Source: Pocillopora verrucosa (lineage: Eukaryota; Cnidaria; Anthozoa; Scleractinia; Pocilloporidae). From it: a stretch of DNA of 64,000 nt. Positions 56,576 through 64,000 of this stretch are shown in pieces. The DNA lies in contig NC_089315.1 in assembly GCF_036669915.1 (NCBI RefSeq), forward strand, positions 3,512,953 to 3,576,952. Reading direction: 5' to 3'. Each line of letters begins with the position of its first letter. Position 1 is the stretch's first letter. The translations under genes were made by a program, and so were the position numbers. Below the pieces are notes generated by a model. It was given only the letters and a program-made list of their open reading frames with translations. It did not search any database and was not told the origin of the DNA.

Positions 56576-56923
56576 CTGTGAGAACAGATATATGAAGCTT
56601 ATATTCACGGTAATATGCAGGGAGAAAACAAAACAGATCAAAATATGATTTAAAAAAAATGAAATTGACTTTTCATTTCTGGATTACTGCGAAGTGCCAG
56701 AGCAGTAAAGTATTTCGTTAAGAGACTAGAAAATTATAAAGTTACAAAAAATAGAGTTAAAGATAAAATACGTTTCCAGAAAGCTGCAAAATGACTTTAC
56801 ACATATCAGTTGTGTAGGAACTGTACCTGATGGAGTCGAAAAGTCAATGTCAGTTGTTAACATCTAGCAAACTCTCTCTATCAAGGGAAAGGATTGACCT
56901 TTGGTCATATACTCTTGACATAC

Positions 56924-57097
56924 CTATGAGACAGGTTGGAAGAGAGCTATTCTTTACACCAGAATCCGTGCAAACTTATATGTCCGCACCAATAAGAGAG
57001 TACCCCTCCTGACAACTGAACTATCACTGGTTACCTTCCAATGAGCAGCTACCATTAACAAAACCATGCGATATCGATGAGGGTAGAACTGGGCATT
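56924..57097 (-). pseudogene. Sushi (CCP) exon with three in-frame stops
   Basis: Exactly 174 bases between TTTTTCAG and ATAG|GTATG, with phase-1 borders like the other sushi exons. The frame reads CPVLPSSISHGFVNGS, LEGNQ, then TGA-TAG, FSCQEGYSLIGADI, TAA, VCTDSG, LPTCLI. All four conserved cysteines remain but the stops destroy the reading frame. Confidence 0.85.
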
Positions 57098-57320
57098 CTG
57101 AAAAATAGATATAGATATATTCTCTGTTAAAATTAACCTCGATCTTTAAAATACTAACTGACGCAATAGGACAAAAACCTGCAAACAAAAAAGGCTTCAG
57201 TGGGGTAATAAAACATGAAAACTGCGATAATGTTACCACGCTCTTCCAGCTGAGATGTGAAGCCAAACAATCGGACTAAGATTAATCTGGGGTCATGACC
57301 AGAAGGGGAAAATGGAGTAA
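57060..57320. repeat. Segment duplicated at about 58357-58600
   Basis: The first half of the sushi exon at 57097 plus its upstream intron recurs around 58357-58600. Shared phrases include 'aaaccatgcgatat', 'gaactgggcattct', 'ctcttccagctgagatgtgaag' and 'catgaccagaagggg'. The copy carries only the first 40-50 bases of the exon. It is a tandem duplication of intron-exon material within this gene. Confidence 0.8.
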
Positions 57321-57427
57321 TACAAAAACTCTAGCAGGTCACCACTTGGCACTTAGATTACCATGTAGTTAACAGAAAGTGCTGCATAGGCGGAATTTAA
57401 AATAATCGAACTCTCATGCGTCCATAC

Positions 57428-57601
57428 CTTTGAGATACGTGGGAACGGAGCCATTCCAGTTTCCCTGATCAGTATTTTGAAGTGTATTTGCCCCCACAAG
57501 AGAGTACCCTTCCTTATAACTGAACCTGCACTGAGATCCTTCCACCGACCCACTCCCACCAACAAATCCATTTGGTATGAATGATGGAAAATGAGGACAT
57601 T
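57428..57601 (-). pseudogene. Sushi (CCP) exon, open frame but three of four cysteines lost
   Basis: A 174-base exon between TTTCTTCAG and CAAAG|GTATGG with phase-1 borders. The frame is open: CPHFPSFIPNGFVGGSGS, VEGSQCRFSYKEGYSLVG, ANTLQNTDQGNWNGSVPTYLK. Compared with the intact module at 58264-58091, the second, third and fourth framework cysteines read Tyr (TAT), Asn (AAT) and Tyr (TAT). A sushi fold without both disulfides is unlikely to be stable, so this looks like decay under lost constraint. Confidence 0.8.
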
Positions 57602-58090
57602 CTGAAGAAAGAGAAAATAATGTGGAAAGTCATTCCTTCAAAGGAACTCGTTAGACCATGGTGATCTAAATTCTTGAAGTTGATATTTGCAGTCCGCTCT
57701 ATCCTTGCTCCTTCTTGATTTGTGATTGAGATGTTTGTCTTTATTCTGTCTTATGAAACATGATTTTAAATCATCTTAATAGCTGAAGGTTTAGTTCTCT
57801 ACGTAAAAGATGACTCCATGTAACTTGACGTAGCTCTGGTAAATTGCATCCATAAAGGATTTTAGCACAAGCCTAACTAAGGGGATAATTTTTTAAAATA
57901 TCTCAACCTGCATCTCTACAACCGAAAATAGCGTTAGTGTTAGCTGTTGTCATAACACCAGAACTCAACCCAACAAAACACGTGTTTTGCGGTTCGGAGA
58001 ATGCATCACAAAACTTGGTCAACGATTCTTGCAATAGGTGTTGTAACCACACATCATTTATCCAGTTTAATTTGTGATAGATATGTATAC

Positions 58091-58264
58091 CTCTCAGACA
58101 TATGGGAACACTGGCACTCCACTTTCCCTCATTGGTACAGTTTAAAATGGCTCGGCCTACGAGAGAGTAACCAGGGCGACAACTAAACCTGTGGTGTGAT
58201 CCATGCAAGTGACCCGAACCACCGACTTCGCAGTTTGAAATTGAAGAAGGGAGCCTTAGGCATT
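58091..58264 (-). CDS. Sushi (CCP) exon, intact
   Basis: A 174-base exon bounded by CACTTGCAG and CTGAGAG|GTATAC, phase 1 on both sides so it can be skipped or duplicated without frame change. It encodes a full sushi module: CLRLPSSISNCEVGGSGHLHG, HHRFSCRPGYSLVG, RAILNCTNEGKWSASVPICL, with all four framework cysteines and the tryptophan. It is the only undamaged sushi exon in the set. Extracellular protein-binding module of the membrane protein at 55272-63158. Confidence 0.85.
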
Positions 58265-58742
58265 CTGCAAGTGTTTAAGGCAACTCTTAGGTCATTTAGA
58301 ACAAGGTTAGAAAGATCATGAGATTGCTAAAAAAACCGCTACTACTAAAAAAAACCATGCGATATGGATGAGGTAAGAACTGGGCATTCTGGATAATAGA
58401 TATAGATTTGGATAAAATTAACCTCCATCTTTAAAATCCCAGCTGATGCAATAAGACAAAAAACCTGCAAACTGTAAAAGCTTCATTCGGGTAATAACAC
58501 AGGAAAACTGCGATGCCGTCACCATGCTCTTCCAGCTGAGATGTGAAGCCACACAATCGGACTAAGATCAATCTGGGTCCATGACCAGAAGGGGGAATAT
58601 GCAATTTCATGCGACAAAAGCCAAAATTACCAAGAGGTCGAAGAGCGCAAAATATATACTTAATATCAAATAACTGCTTGTTACCTCTACAACAATTAAT
58701 AGGCAATATATTATTATTATGTAAAGTGATTATTATTTGTAC

Positions 58743-58854
58743 CTCTAAGACAGTTAGGGACACTGGCGTTCCATACACCCATTTTAGTACAAAATATATT
58801 ATCATGTCTATACTTAGACCTATGTAGATTTGCATTTAGCAGCGCGCTTTGTCT
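58743..58854 (-). pseudogene. Partial sushi (CCP) exon
   Basis: Only the second half of a module is visible: YRHDNIFCTKMGVWNASVPNCLR, ending at a donor AGAG|GTACAA in phase 1. The first half, with two cysteines and an acceptor, is not recognisable upstream. Confidence 0.6.
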
Positions 58855-59089
58855 AGTTAGGTCAACTTTTGAGCTGCGCTTGTAATTGGACAGTAACTGA
58901 ACGGTGTAAAAGGATAGTTTTTACTCGCCATTCTCATGTCATTTCTGCGGTCTGCTATCGATCAAACTACTATGAATAACTCAATAACATTTAAGTATTT
59001 GTCTCTTCAACTTTTTCCATAGTTTTTTTGATAGGTAAGAGGGTTTTTTTGTCGTAAAGATCTGTCTGCAAACGGACTCGCTATTAACA

Positions 59090-59501
59090 AATGGCACTAC
59101 CGCGTTACGTTTACCCAAATGTTTATAGAGCGAATTTGACTTCACTCGGATATACTGTAACGATTGTGAATTTGAGCGACCACATTTTATCCACTCCAAC
59201 CCATGGCCATGAGCTATCGTGTCACCCACATGTCGCATAACACTTATCAAGTGGTTCACAGTTACCGGGTCTCGGTGCTTGATATCTTGAGCCGTCGTCT
59301 GAAGGCCGCTCTTCAAAGTACTTCCACAATTCCCAGAGTTGCGGCAGCAGTCTTCCCATAGCGCCTTATCATGAAAGAAATGGGATATCACAGGGAGACC
59401 AGCATTAGGATGAACGCGGTCAAGGGACCCTGCAATCTGGTTGGCCCACTATTAAGTTGCCAAACCTGTTAAAGCAGCACTGCTGACCAGAGCCCGTGGC
59501 A
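59090..59501 (-). pseudogene. Second half of an AMOP domain, running into a vWD-like remnant
   Basis: After the acceptor TTCTTCCATAG the frame encodes TGSGQQCCFNRFGNLIVGQP, the AMOP core. A one-base shift near 59437 is needed to continue with GSLDRVHPNAGLPVISHFF, then HDKALWEDCCRNSGNC, the AMOP end. Downstream, pieces resembling a von Willebrand D start (VGDTIAHGHGLEW; in another frame KFTIVTVYPSEVKFA) show further frame changes. The upstream half of AMOP (WKNAPWAGRRCNKWYQKKP) lies at about 60000-59901 and ends at the donor GAG|GTATTT. Confidence 0.7.
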
Positions 59502-59900
59502 CTATGGAAGAAAAAAGTAAATCAGTGCTCCACACTCAATATGCATTTGAATGAAAACAAAACAAACTGGGTCCAGTGAATGAAATCGAGGCAAAGTTAT
59601 CTTTCGTGTTTCAACTTTACATTGATTAGCCTCTCTCTCCTGTTTATCAGTTCCTTTTTTCCGTTGTACAGCGGGGCTTCTTAGGTTCTCCTGACGGCTT
59701 ACTTCTTCTCAAAGAAAGGTAATGTGCGTGTGGGGCTCTACCGCTTGAATCTGGACTTTGAGACGCAAAATTCATTCTCTTTAAGAAGCATCAATAGATC
59801 AGTCCTAAACGCGACTGTATGGGAAAGCATATCTTCCAATAACAACACGTTAATCTGTTTCTTCCTGAAGACATATGGAATGTAGGTCTCTAATAAATAC

Positions 59901-60000
59901 CTCTGAATGTGTCTGGATTAGGTTTCTTCTGATACCATTTGTTACATCTCCTTCCTGCCCACGGCGCATTCTTCCAATAAAACACTTCACTCCACACTTA
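59901..60000 (-). pseudogene. First part of the AMOP domain
   Basis: The frame VWSEVFYWKNAPWAGRR-CNKW-YQKKPNPDTFR matches the start of AMOP domains (aromatic, W, then C-x-x-W) and ends exactly at a splice donor (CAGAG|GTATTT). A TAA directly precedes this frame; the true acceptor is not clear. The central cysteine-rich part of AMOP was not found before the next piece at 59501. Confidence 0.6.
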
Positions 60001-60309
60001 CTGAGACTTAGATACGTTGCTGTAGCTGTTTTTTCTTGACACTCGAAAAAGATTGATAAAACGATCATTAATGTTACTAGAAAATAATAGTGAAACGAGA
60101 GGATTAGCTTTGAGAAAAAACACCCAAACCAATCATTGCCTTGAATATCTTTTGACATCAAGGGCCTGAATATTTTTGATAAGGAGTAAAAAACATGGAT
60201 CCTCCTCCTTTCTCTTTACTCGCGCAACGGAGTTCGCAAATAGGGGGAGACTTTTCGTTCTCTCACCGAGTGATGGGTCCATCTTTTTTTAAGGGCCCGG
60301 TGCAGTGAT

Positions 60310-60813
60310 TTAAAAGAAGTATGGCTGAGTAAGTTTGAAGACGCCATAGGCAGCTACTGCGTCAAACACCAAAGCACATCCAATCTTGACATAACGACAC
60401 ACTCGACCAGTGAAAGTTAGCCGCTGTGCATTCTCAGCTGCTTCAGGCATCTTTTCCTCACTTGAGCATGTCGGCTCTTCTTTGATAGGACGAAGTTTCA
60501 TCGCCAGAACCGACGAAAACAATTTGGCAGCATCTCTCTTCAATAGTTCTTTGTCGGCCTCGGCTTTCAGCCGAAATCTTTGCGCGTCTTTCTTGACTTT
60601 GTAACACATTTCTTCGACAGCATCCAAGTTGTCAAAATACTTGTCAGCATTCTTCTCGAGTTCGCAGAATTCTTTTACAACTTTATCATAAACACTTTCT
60701 TTATTACCAGGCACTTTACTCGATTCCATTTTGCAGTCAGTTTCGTTGTGATTACCGAAACAGAACACTTTTTTTTTGCGACACAAAATACACAACTCAA
60801 AACTCGCTGACAA
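60310..60813 (-). CDS. Unidentified intronless protein with a C-terminal membrane segment, nested in an intron
   Basis: An undamaged frame of 167 codons; the second methionine at 60727-60729 (MESSKVPGNKES) is a likely alternative start giving 139 residues. The N-terminal extension before it is cysteine-rich and less convincing. The body is highly charged and helical (KVVKEFCELEKNADKYF, AVEEMCYKVKKDAQRFRLKA, DKELLKRDAAKLF), fitting a coiled coil. A Glu/Pro/Ser linker and then a hydrophobic stretch (GCALVFDAVAAYGVF) follow, with LTQPYFF at the end. This layout fits a tail-anchored membrane protein. It lies between the linker-domain exon and the AMOP exons of the decaying SUSD2-like gene, same strand. 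I do not recognise the family. Clean frame next to many broken exons argues that it is under constraint or young. Confidence 0.6.
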   Translation of the reverse strand: MSASFELCILCRKKKVFCFGNHNETDCKMESSKVPGNKESVYDKVVKEFCELEKNADKYFDNLDAVEEMCYKVKKDAQRFRLKAEADKELLKRDAAKLFSSVLAMKLRPIKEEPTCSSEEKMPEAAENAQRLTFTGRVCRYVKIGCALVFDAVAAYGVFKLTQPYFF

Positions 60814-61007
60814 AAACGAACAGTGAATTACAACTGACGTAACAACTGAATTGTGTTCTGTTCTTAAGTGACAGAGCGCGCGCTGTATTCGAATAGCCTT
60901 TCCCTAACAATGAATTTTTCAACAAAACAACACCGAAAGATATTTAGGAACTGTTTTCTCTTTTTCATTTTTTTTTCTTTCCCACACATTATTGCTTAAA
61001 GAATCAC

Positions 61008-61267
61008 CCTTAGCCGTCTCCGCTCCGTCTCCTTTTGTGGCCGTAAACCGGCTATGTCCAGAATTAAGTTGATTGTCTACTACTTGGCGGAAGCTGTCAA
61101 GTACGGGGACATCATCATCTCCCATTTTATAGCGCGCCAAATCAATCGACACTTCCTCGTCTAGTCCTCCGATGCTTCCCGAATCCCAACTAATGTCCAT
61201 TGTGGAATCCACCTGCCATGTATCATCATCCTCTCGCAGGACCTTGGGAGTGTATTTTTTAATGTTC
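61008..61267 (-). CDS. Linker-domain exon of the NIDO-AMOP protein
   Basis: After an acceptor CTAAAAG the frame reads NIKKYTPKVLREDDDTWQVD, STMDISWDSGSIGG, LDEEVSIDLARYKMGDDDV, PVLDSFRQVVDNQLNSG, up to a donor near AAGG|GTGATT. The pattern ISW ... VSIDLARY ... NSG matches the beta-rich segment between NIDO and AMOP in SUSD2/mucin-4-like proteins. The frame is undamaged, but the IPT/TIG-like segment usually preceding it is missing. Confidence 0.6.
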
Positions 61268-61418
61268 CTTTTAGAAAAGTAAGAAATTGAACGACCCAGA
61301 AACTTGAACAAAGCCAATGGTGCATGTTGCCTTTCAAATATCTCCGACGACATCTACAGATCTATGCTTTTGACTCCGTAATGTTTCTTTAAACTATACA
61401 TGCGTTTGCAAATTGTAC

Positions 61419-61580
61419 CTTTTGTGTTGCATCCTCCGGCTTCCACACTTACTTCATCGGTTCGGAACATTATCTGACCGTCTGGAGCAACGTTTGAGGT
61501 GCAAGGAAGATTAAGGATGTTATTTGTTCGGGAGCCAGGGATAATGAAGACCTCACCCCATTTTCAGCATTAAACCCGTC
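61419..61580 (-). pseudogene. Third NIDO exon with a one-base frameshift
   Basis: After the acceptor TTGCAG the exon reads DGFNAENGVRS. Then one base appears missing near 61547-61550 (GTCTTC where TCTTTC is expected). In the shifted frame it reads IIPGSRTNNILNLPCTSNV, MFRTDEVSVEAGGCNTK up to a donor AAAAG|GTACAA. Both halves are diagnostic of the NIDO C-terminus. A sequencing error in a short T run cannot be excluded. Confidence 0.75.
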
Positions 61581-61584
61581 CTGC

Positions 61585-62275
61585 AATTCAAAGTCAAATC
61601 TATACAGTTATGGTAAGATCTTCATCATTGTGTAATATTTCGGTTATAGCTGCAGATAGAGGAAAGGGTTCAACTCCGCGGATCTATGAGTAATCTTCTC
61701 CAAGCGAGCCCAGCGCATGAATTGGTACCTTTCTCTAGCTGGGGTGACGTTTTAACCTTTCTTGGAGTCACAACGCTGAATGTGTCATGGTTATAGTTCA
61801 TTGAATTAAGTAGTTCCAAAGATACTTGAGTATTCCATTAGCCATACGTTCTTTAGTTAAAACTTTTTGAGAAGTGCAGACTCTCATTAAAGATGTGGCA
61901 CGAGTATGAGGCCCTTGAGATTCGAATTGGCGAGCAAAATGGGCGGGAAAGAGGTCTAGGAGAGGTCTCATTTTGGGAGCAGAACCCTTGCAGATTCTTT
62001 GCAAACCTCTTGCACGCTCGCCTGACGTGTGGGCACGAAACCGCAGGCTTCGCTGCTCCTGAAATAGCACTCTTGTGCTCTCGCAGGCTACACAACTGTA
62101 GGGGAAGGGCAGGAGAAAGAATATTGGAAGGCTATAGGTTATTTGAATGTGCGTTTCATTGCAACCTGAAAGTTCATAATTAAATTTTTTTTATTTTATA
62201 GATAGTAGTAATGAAGCTACTGGGCTCACCGTTTTTACTTGTCAATGCACTGTCTGTTACTTTTCATTCAGACAC
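61585..62275. other. Intron with a GC-richer stretch
   Basis: At about 61890-62110 the sequence is richer in G+C than its surroundings and opens several overlapping frames. It looks like an interspersed repeat, but no boundary or second copy is visible in this window. Confidence 0.4.
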
Positions 62276-62279
62276 TCAC

Positions 62280-62424
62280 CTGAGCAGGGTTACCGCCCAA
62301 TCCTTCCTCAGTCCCTCCGCTTTCGCTTTCCATACTAATTGTCCACACGATTTGATTGTTATTGAATACGGCAAATGAATGACGTCCATTTGTAACCAGC
62401 ACTGCTTGAAAATTGTTGACCTGG
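62280..62424 (-). CDS. Second NIDO exon
   Basis: Acceptor CACTTAG, then QVNNFQAVLVTNGRHSFAVF, NNNQIVWTISMESESGGTEE, GLGGNPAQ at a donor CAG|GTGAGT. This is the typical middle of NIDO domains (NxFQxVLxTNGRxSF ... G). The choice of acceptor four bases upstream of a second AG keeps the frame with the first NIDO exon (phase 2). Confidence 0.8.
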
Positions 62425-62654
62425 CTAAGTGCAAAATTGCAATTCCTTCGTAAATTCCTCCCCCTTTACACAAGATCCTCTGCTTGAACCATTATGAATT
62501 AAGATAATTTGTCTTTATAGCTCTGTTGGGGTTTTAACTAATGTTACCTTGTTTGTAAAGTTAGAATAGGAAAGACGGTAAATTTTGCGTTCATTACTGA
62601 AGTGAAGAAAGATGTTATACGTCTTTTCACGAGCGTAAGGCAAAGGAAAAAATT

Positions 62655-62735
62655 CTAAGTCCTCAGAAGGAATCGAGTCTCAGACCTTCGGATTCCGCAC
62701 TCTAATGTTCTACCATGCAGTGAGCCAAAGAGATT
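62655..62735 (-). repeat. tRNA-derived SINE head in an intron
   Basis: On the minus strand: an A-box-like tggctcactgcatggtagaa, a spacer with gtgcggaatccgaaggtc, then a B-box/T-arm gagactcgattccttctgag. The order and spacing follow a tRNA, but stems are imperfect, so I read it as a SINE head. It lies in the intron between the first and second NIDO exons and resembles the copy at 48671. Confidence 0.6.
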
Positions 62736-62865
62736 CTATGGAGAGCTACACCGATACAAGGTTCTTATGTGACACACGTCCTGTTTACTGCTAGGATCAG
62801 CAATTTGGAGAGCATTTATGTCCCTCGCCTGCGACAAAGCGAAAAATTCATCTTTTCCCACTAAC

Positions 62866-63158
62866 TTGTTTTTAAATTCTCCTTTAGCTCCATAGAATAC
62901 GACTCTATCCCAGGTCGCCATGAAAATCCACGAGGCTGAGAATTTCTTGTGATCTATGAGTCCTCGTCGAACATCCTTTGTAGCTCGGTCCAGCAATACA
63001 GGGTCAATAGACTCCCTGTATAATGCAGTTCCTCCATTTCGGGTGTCCATGTCATCCCAAAATGGCGTAATAAGACGTCGGTTGTCCCTTAGGGAGAATG
63101 GAGCTGGGGTGTATTGACTCACTGCACCCAGAAATGAGATAACTCCATTTGTGTTCAT
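62866..63158 (-). CDS. First visible NIDO exon
   Basis: The acceptor is a TGTGTG-rich tract ending TTTCAG. The exon begins NTNGVISF, then YTPAPFSLRDNRRLITPFW, DDMDTRNGGTALYRES, ASWIFMATWDRVVFYGA, and ends GEFKN at a donor AA|GTTAGT in phase 2. These are the hallmark segments of NIDO domains. The first Met is internal; the preceding exon with the domain start was not found to the right. Confidence 0.85.
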
Positions 63159-64000
63159 CTGAAATCACACACACACAGAAAAGTTAAACCAGAAATGAAA
63201 ATTATGCTGAAGTCGATAATCTTCTGGGAAGTTAGGTCGTATAAAACATTATTCTTTACAACTTCCGCTGGTAAATGATTTTATATTATAATACATGTGT
63301 TTAATCATACTTAGATAACCTACAATGGAGTTTGTAAGTCTTGGGAAATTTACACGATATTACTATCATCGAATTATTTCTCCCTCAAATAAAGTTGAAT
63401 TTGATGCGCTTCGTAAACTTTATCAATACCTAGTTTTACAAACATTGTTAGCGGGCTGGGGGAGTGGAGGTTCTGTGTATACGCCTGAATTGGCTAAAGG
63501 TAGTCACTCTTTTTTATATATTTGTGCATAGGACATGTTTTCAAAAGACACGAAGACTACTCTCTGTAAGATTACTCAAAAGTAACCAAAGAAAAAGACA
63601 AGAAAATTAAAATAAATAAATAAGTAAACAAATGGGTCACAATAGGACGTTAACTGATACAAATTGGAACTACTGGTAAGTGCTTTGTTGAAAGAAAGAT
63701 AAAGTGAAGACAAATGGAGTCAGACATTTCAAAAACAGTTGTTTCTATGCCATCTTAACTGAAGGACGGGTGGGTTGTTGTTGTTGCTTCTTCTTGTTCA
63801 TAAATAATGCGTGACTTATTGTAATTTTAATTATGCAAATAGGGAAATGTATATTTTGTACAACATCCTACTCAGCCCAATTAAGTTCTTCTTTTGGGGG
63901 GCGGGGAAGGAAGTAGGGCTGGCCTTGTTAAGAACATTAAGCTCTGAACAGCGCACTTTTAAGGGCGCTTACGGATACTTAGCAAATTAACTAACAAGAT
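63159..64000. other. Upstream intron of the NIDO gene or intergenic DNA
   Basis: Earlier exons (signal peptide and NIDO start) are not recognisable here. A plus-strand frame at 63325-63531 ends near a donor-like AAAG|GTAGTC but has no domain. A poly-G/C patch lies near 63895-63905. Confidence 0.4.

Larger units (their letters stand above)
55272..63158 (-). pseudogene. NIDO-AMOP-(vWD)-sushi-TM membrane protein (SUSD2/mucin-4-like), decaying
   Basis: Exons on the minus strand occur in the order expected for this architecture. NIDO domain: 63158-62866, 62424-62280, 61580-61419. A W-x-V-D/ISW/ARY-containing linker domain: 61267-61008. AMOP: about 60000-59901 and 59501-59390, then a vWD trace. 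Sushi modules: 58854-58743 (partial), 58264-58091, 57601-57428, 57097-56924, 56575-56400 and about 56254-56092. Transmembrane/cytoplasmic exon: 55540-55272. Intact proteins of this layout are large type I membrane proteins with adhesion roles. Damage: frameshifts near 61548 (NIDO), 59437 (AMOP) and in the vWD part; three stops in the sushi at 57097-56924; lost cysteines and a frameshift in others. The terminal exon and one sushi exon remain intact, so decay may be recent, or a shorter product may survive. Upstream exons lie beyond the recognisable region or the window. Confidence 0.75.

Noticed and set aside
61893-62183. Plus-strand frame of 96 codons and two minus frames in the same place
   Set aside because: A GC-richer stretch opens several frames at once; reads as a repeat or intron.

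Overview
This is a slice of a cnidarian (probably coral or sea anemone) nuclear genome. Evidence: about 60-65% A+T, GT-AG introns, a cluster of intronless rhodopsin-class GPCRs of the type expanded in anthozoans, a PAN plus C-type lectin secreted protein, a NIDO-AMOP-sushi membrane protein, and metazoan repeats (Harbinger transposon, CR1-like LINE, tRNA-derived SINE heads, palindromic MITEs). The species cannot be named from the sequence alone.

Layout. 1-387: the 5' part of a GPCR pseudogene, antisense inside an intron of a multi-exon + strand gene whose last six exons lie at 744-2604. 5.4-54 kb: a GPCR cluster with seven intact single-exon receptors (5452+, 20235-, 24440-, 28756-, 38393-, 45641+, 48848-) and five broken copies (1-, 11.4-12.2 kb-, 16.1-16.5 kb-, 42.3-43.2 kb-, 52.9-53.4 kb-). 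Between them lie a two-exon PAN/C-type lectin gene (13368-15122, minus), a 2-kb Harbinger element with a 10-bp minisatellite inside it (17527-19572), several hairpin or terminal-inverted-repeat elements, diverged low-copy repeats at 30.9-36 kb, and a scrambled LINE reverse-transcriptase remnant (50.8-52.2 kb). 55.3-63.2 kb: minus-strand exons of a SUSD2/mucin-4-like membrane protein (NIDO, AMOP, vWD trace, several sushi modules, transmembrane tail). Most exons carry frameshifts, stops or lost disulfide cysteines, so it reads as a decaying gene. An intact intronless reading frame (60310-60813) sits in one of its introns.

Biology. The receptors share an N-terminal Cys-x2-[Lys/Arg]-Leu motif, a DR[LVF]-[LF]-[AS]-[IV]-x-LHLRY motif at TM3/ICL2, a short second extracellular loop without cysteine, no proline at 5.50, and NPxxY in TM7. 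Together these point to the melanocortin/EDG/cannabinoid/adenosine (MECA) branch. Ligands are unknown. The mix of intact genes, fresh nonsense copies, internally deleted copies and partial segmental copies shows birth-and-death evolution. Long non-coding stretches are described as such; no tRNA, rRNA or CRISPR was found.
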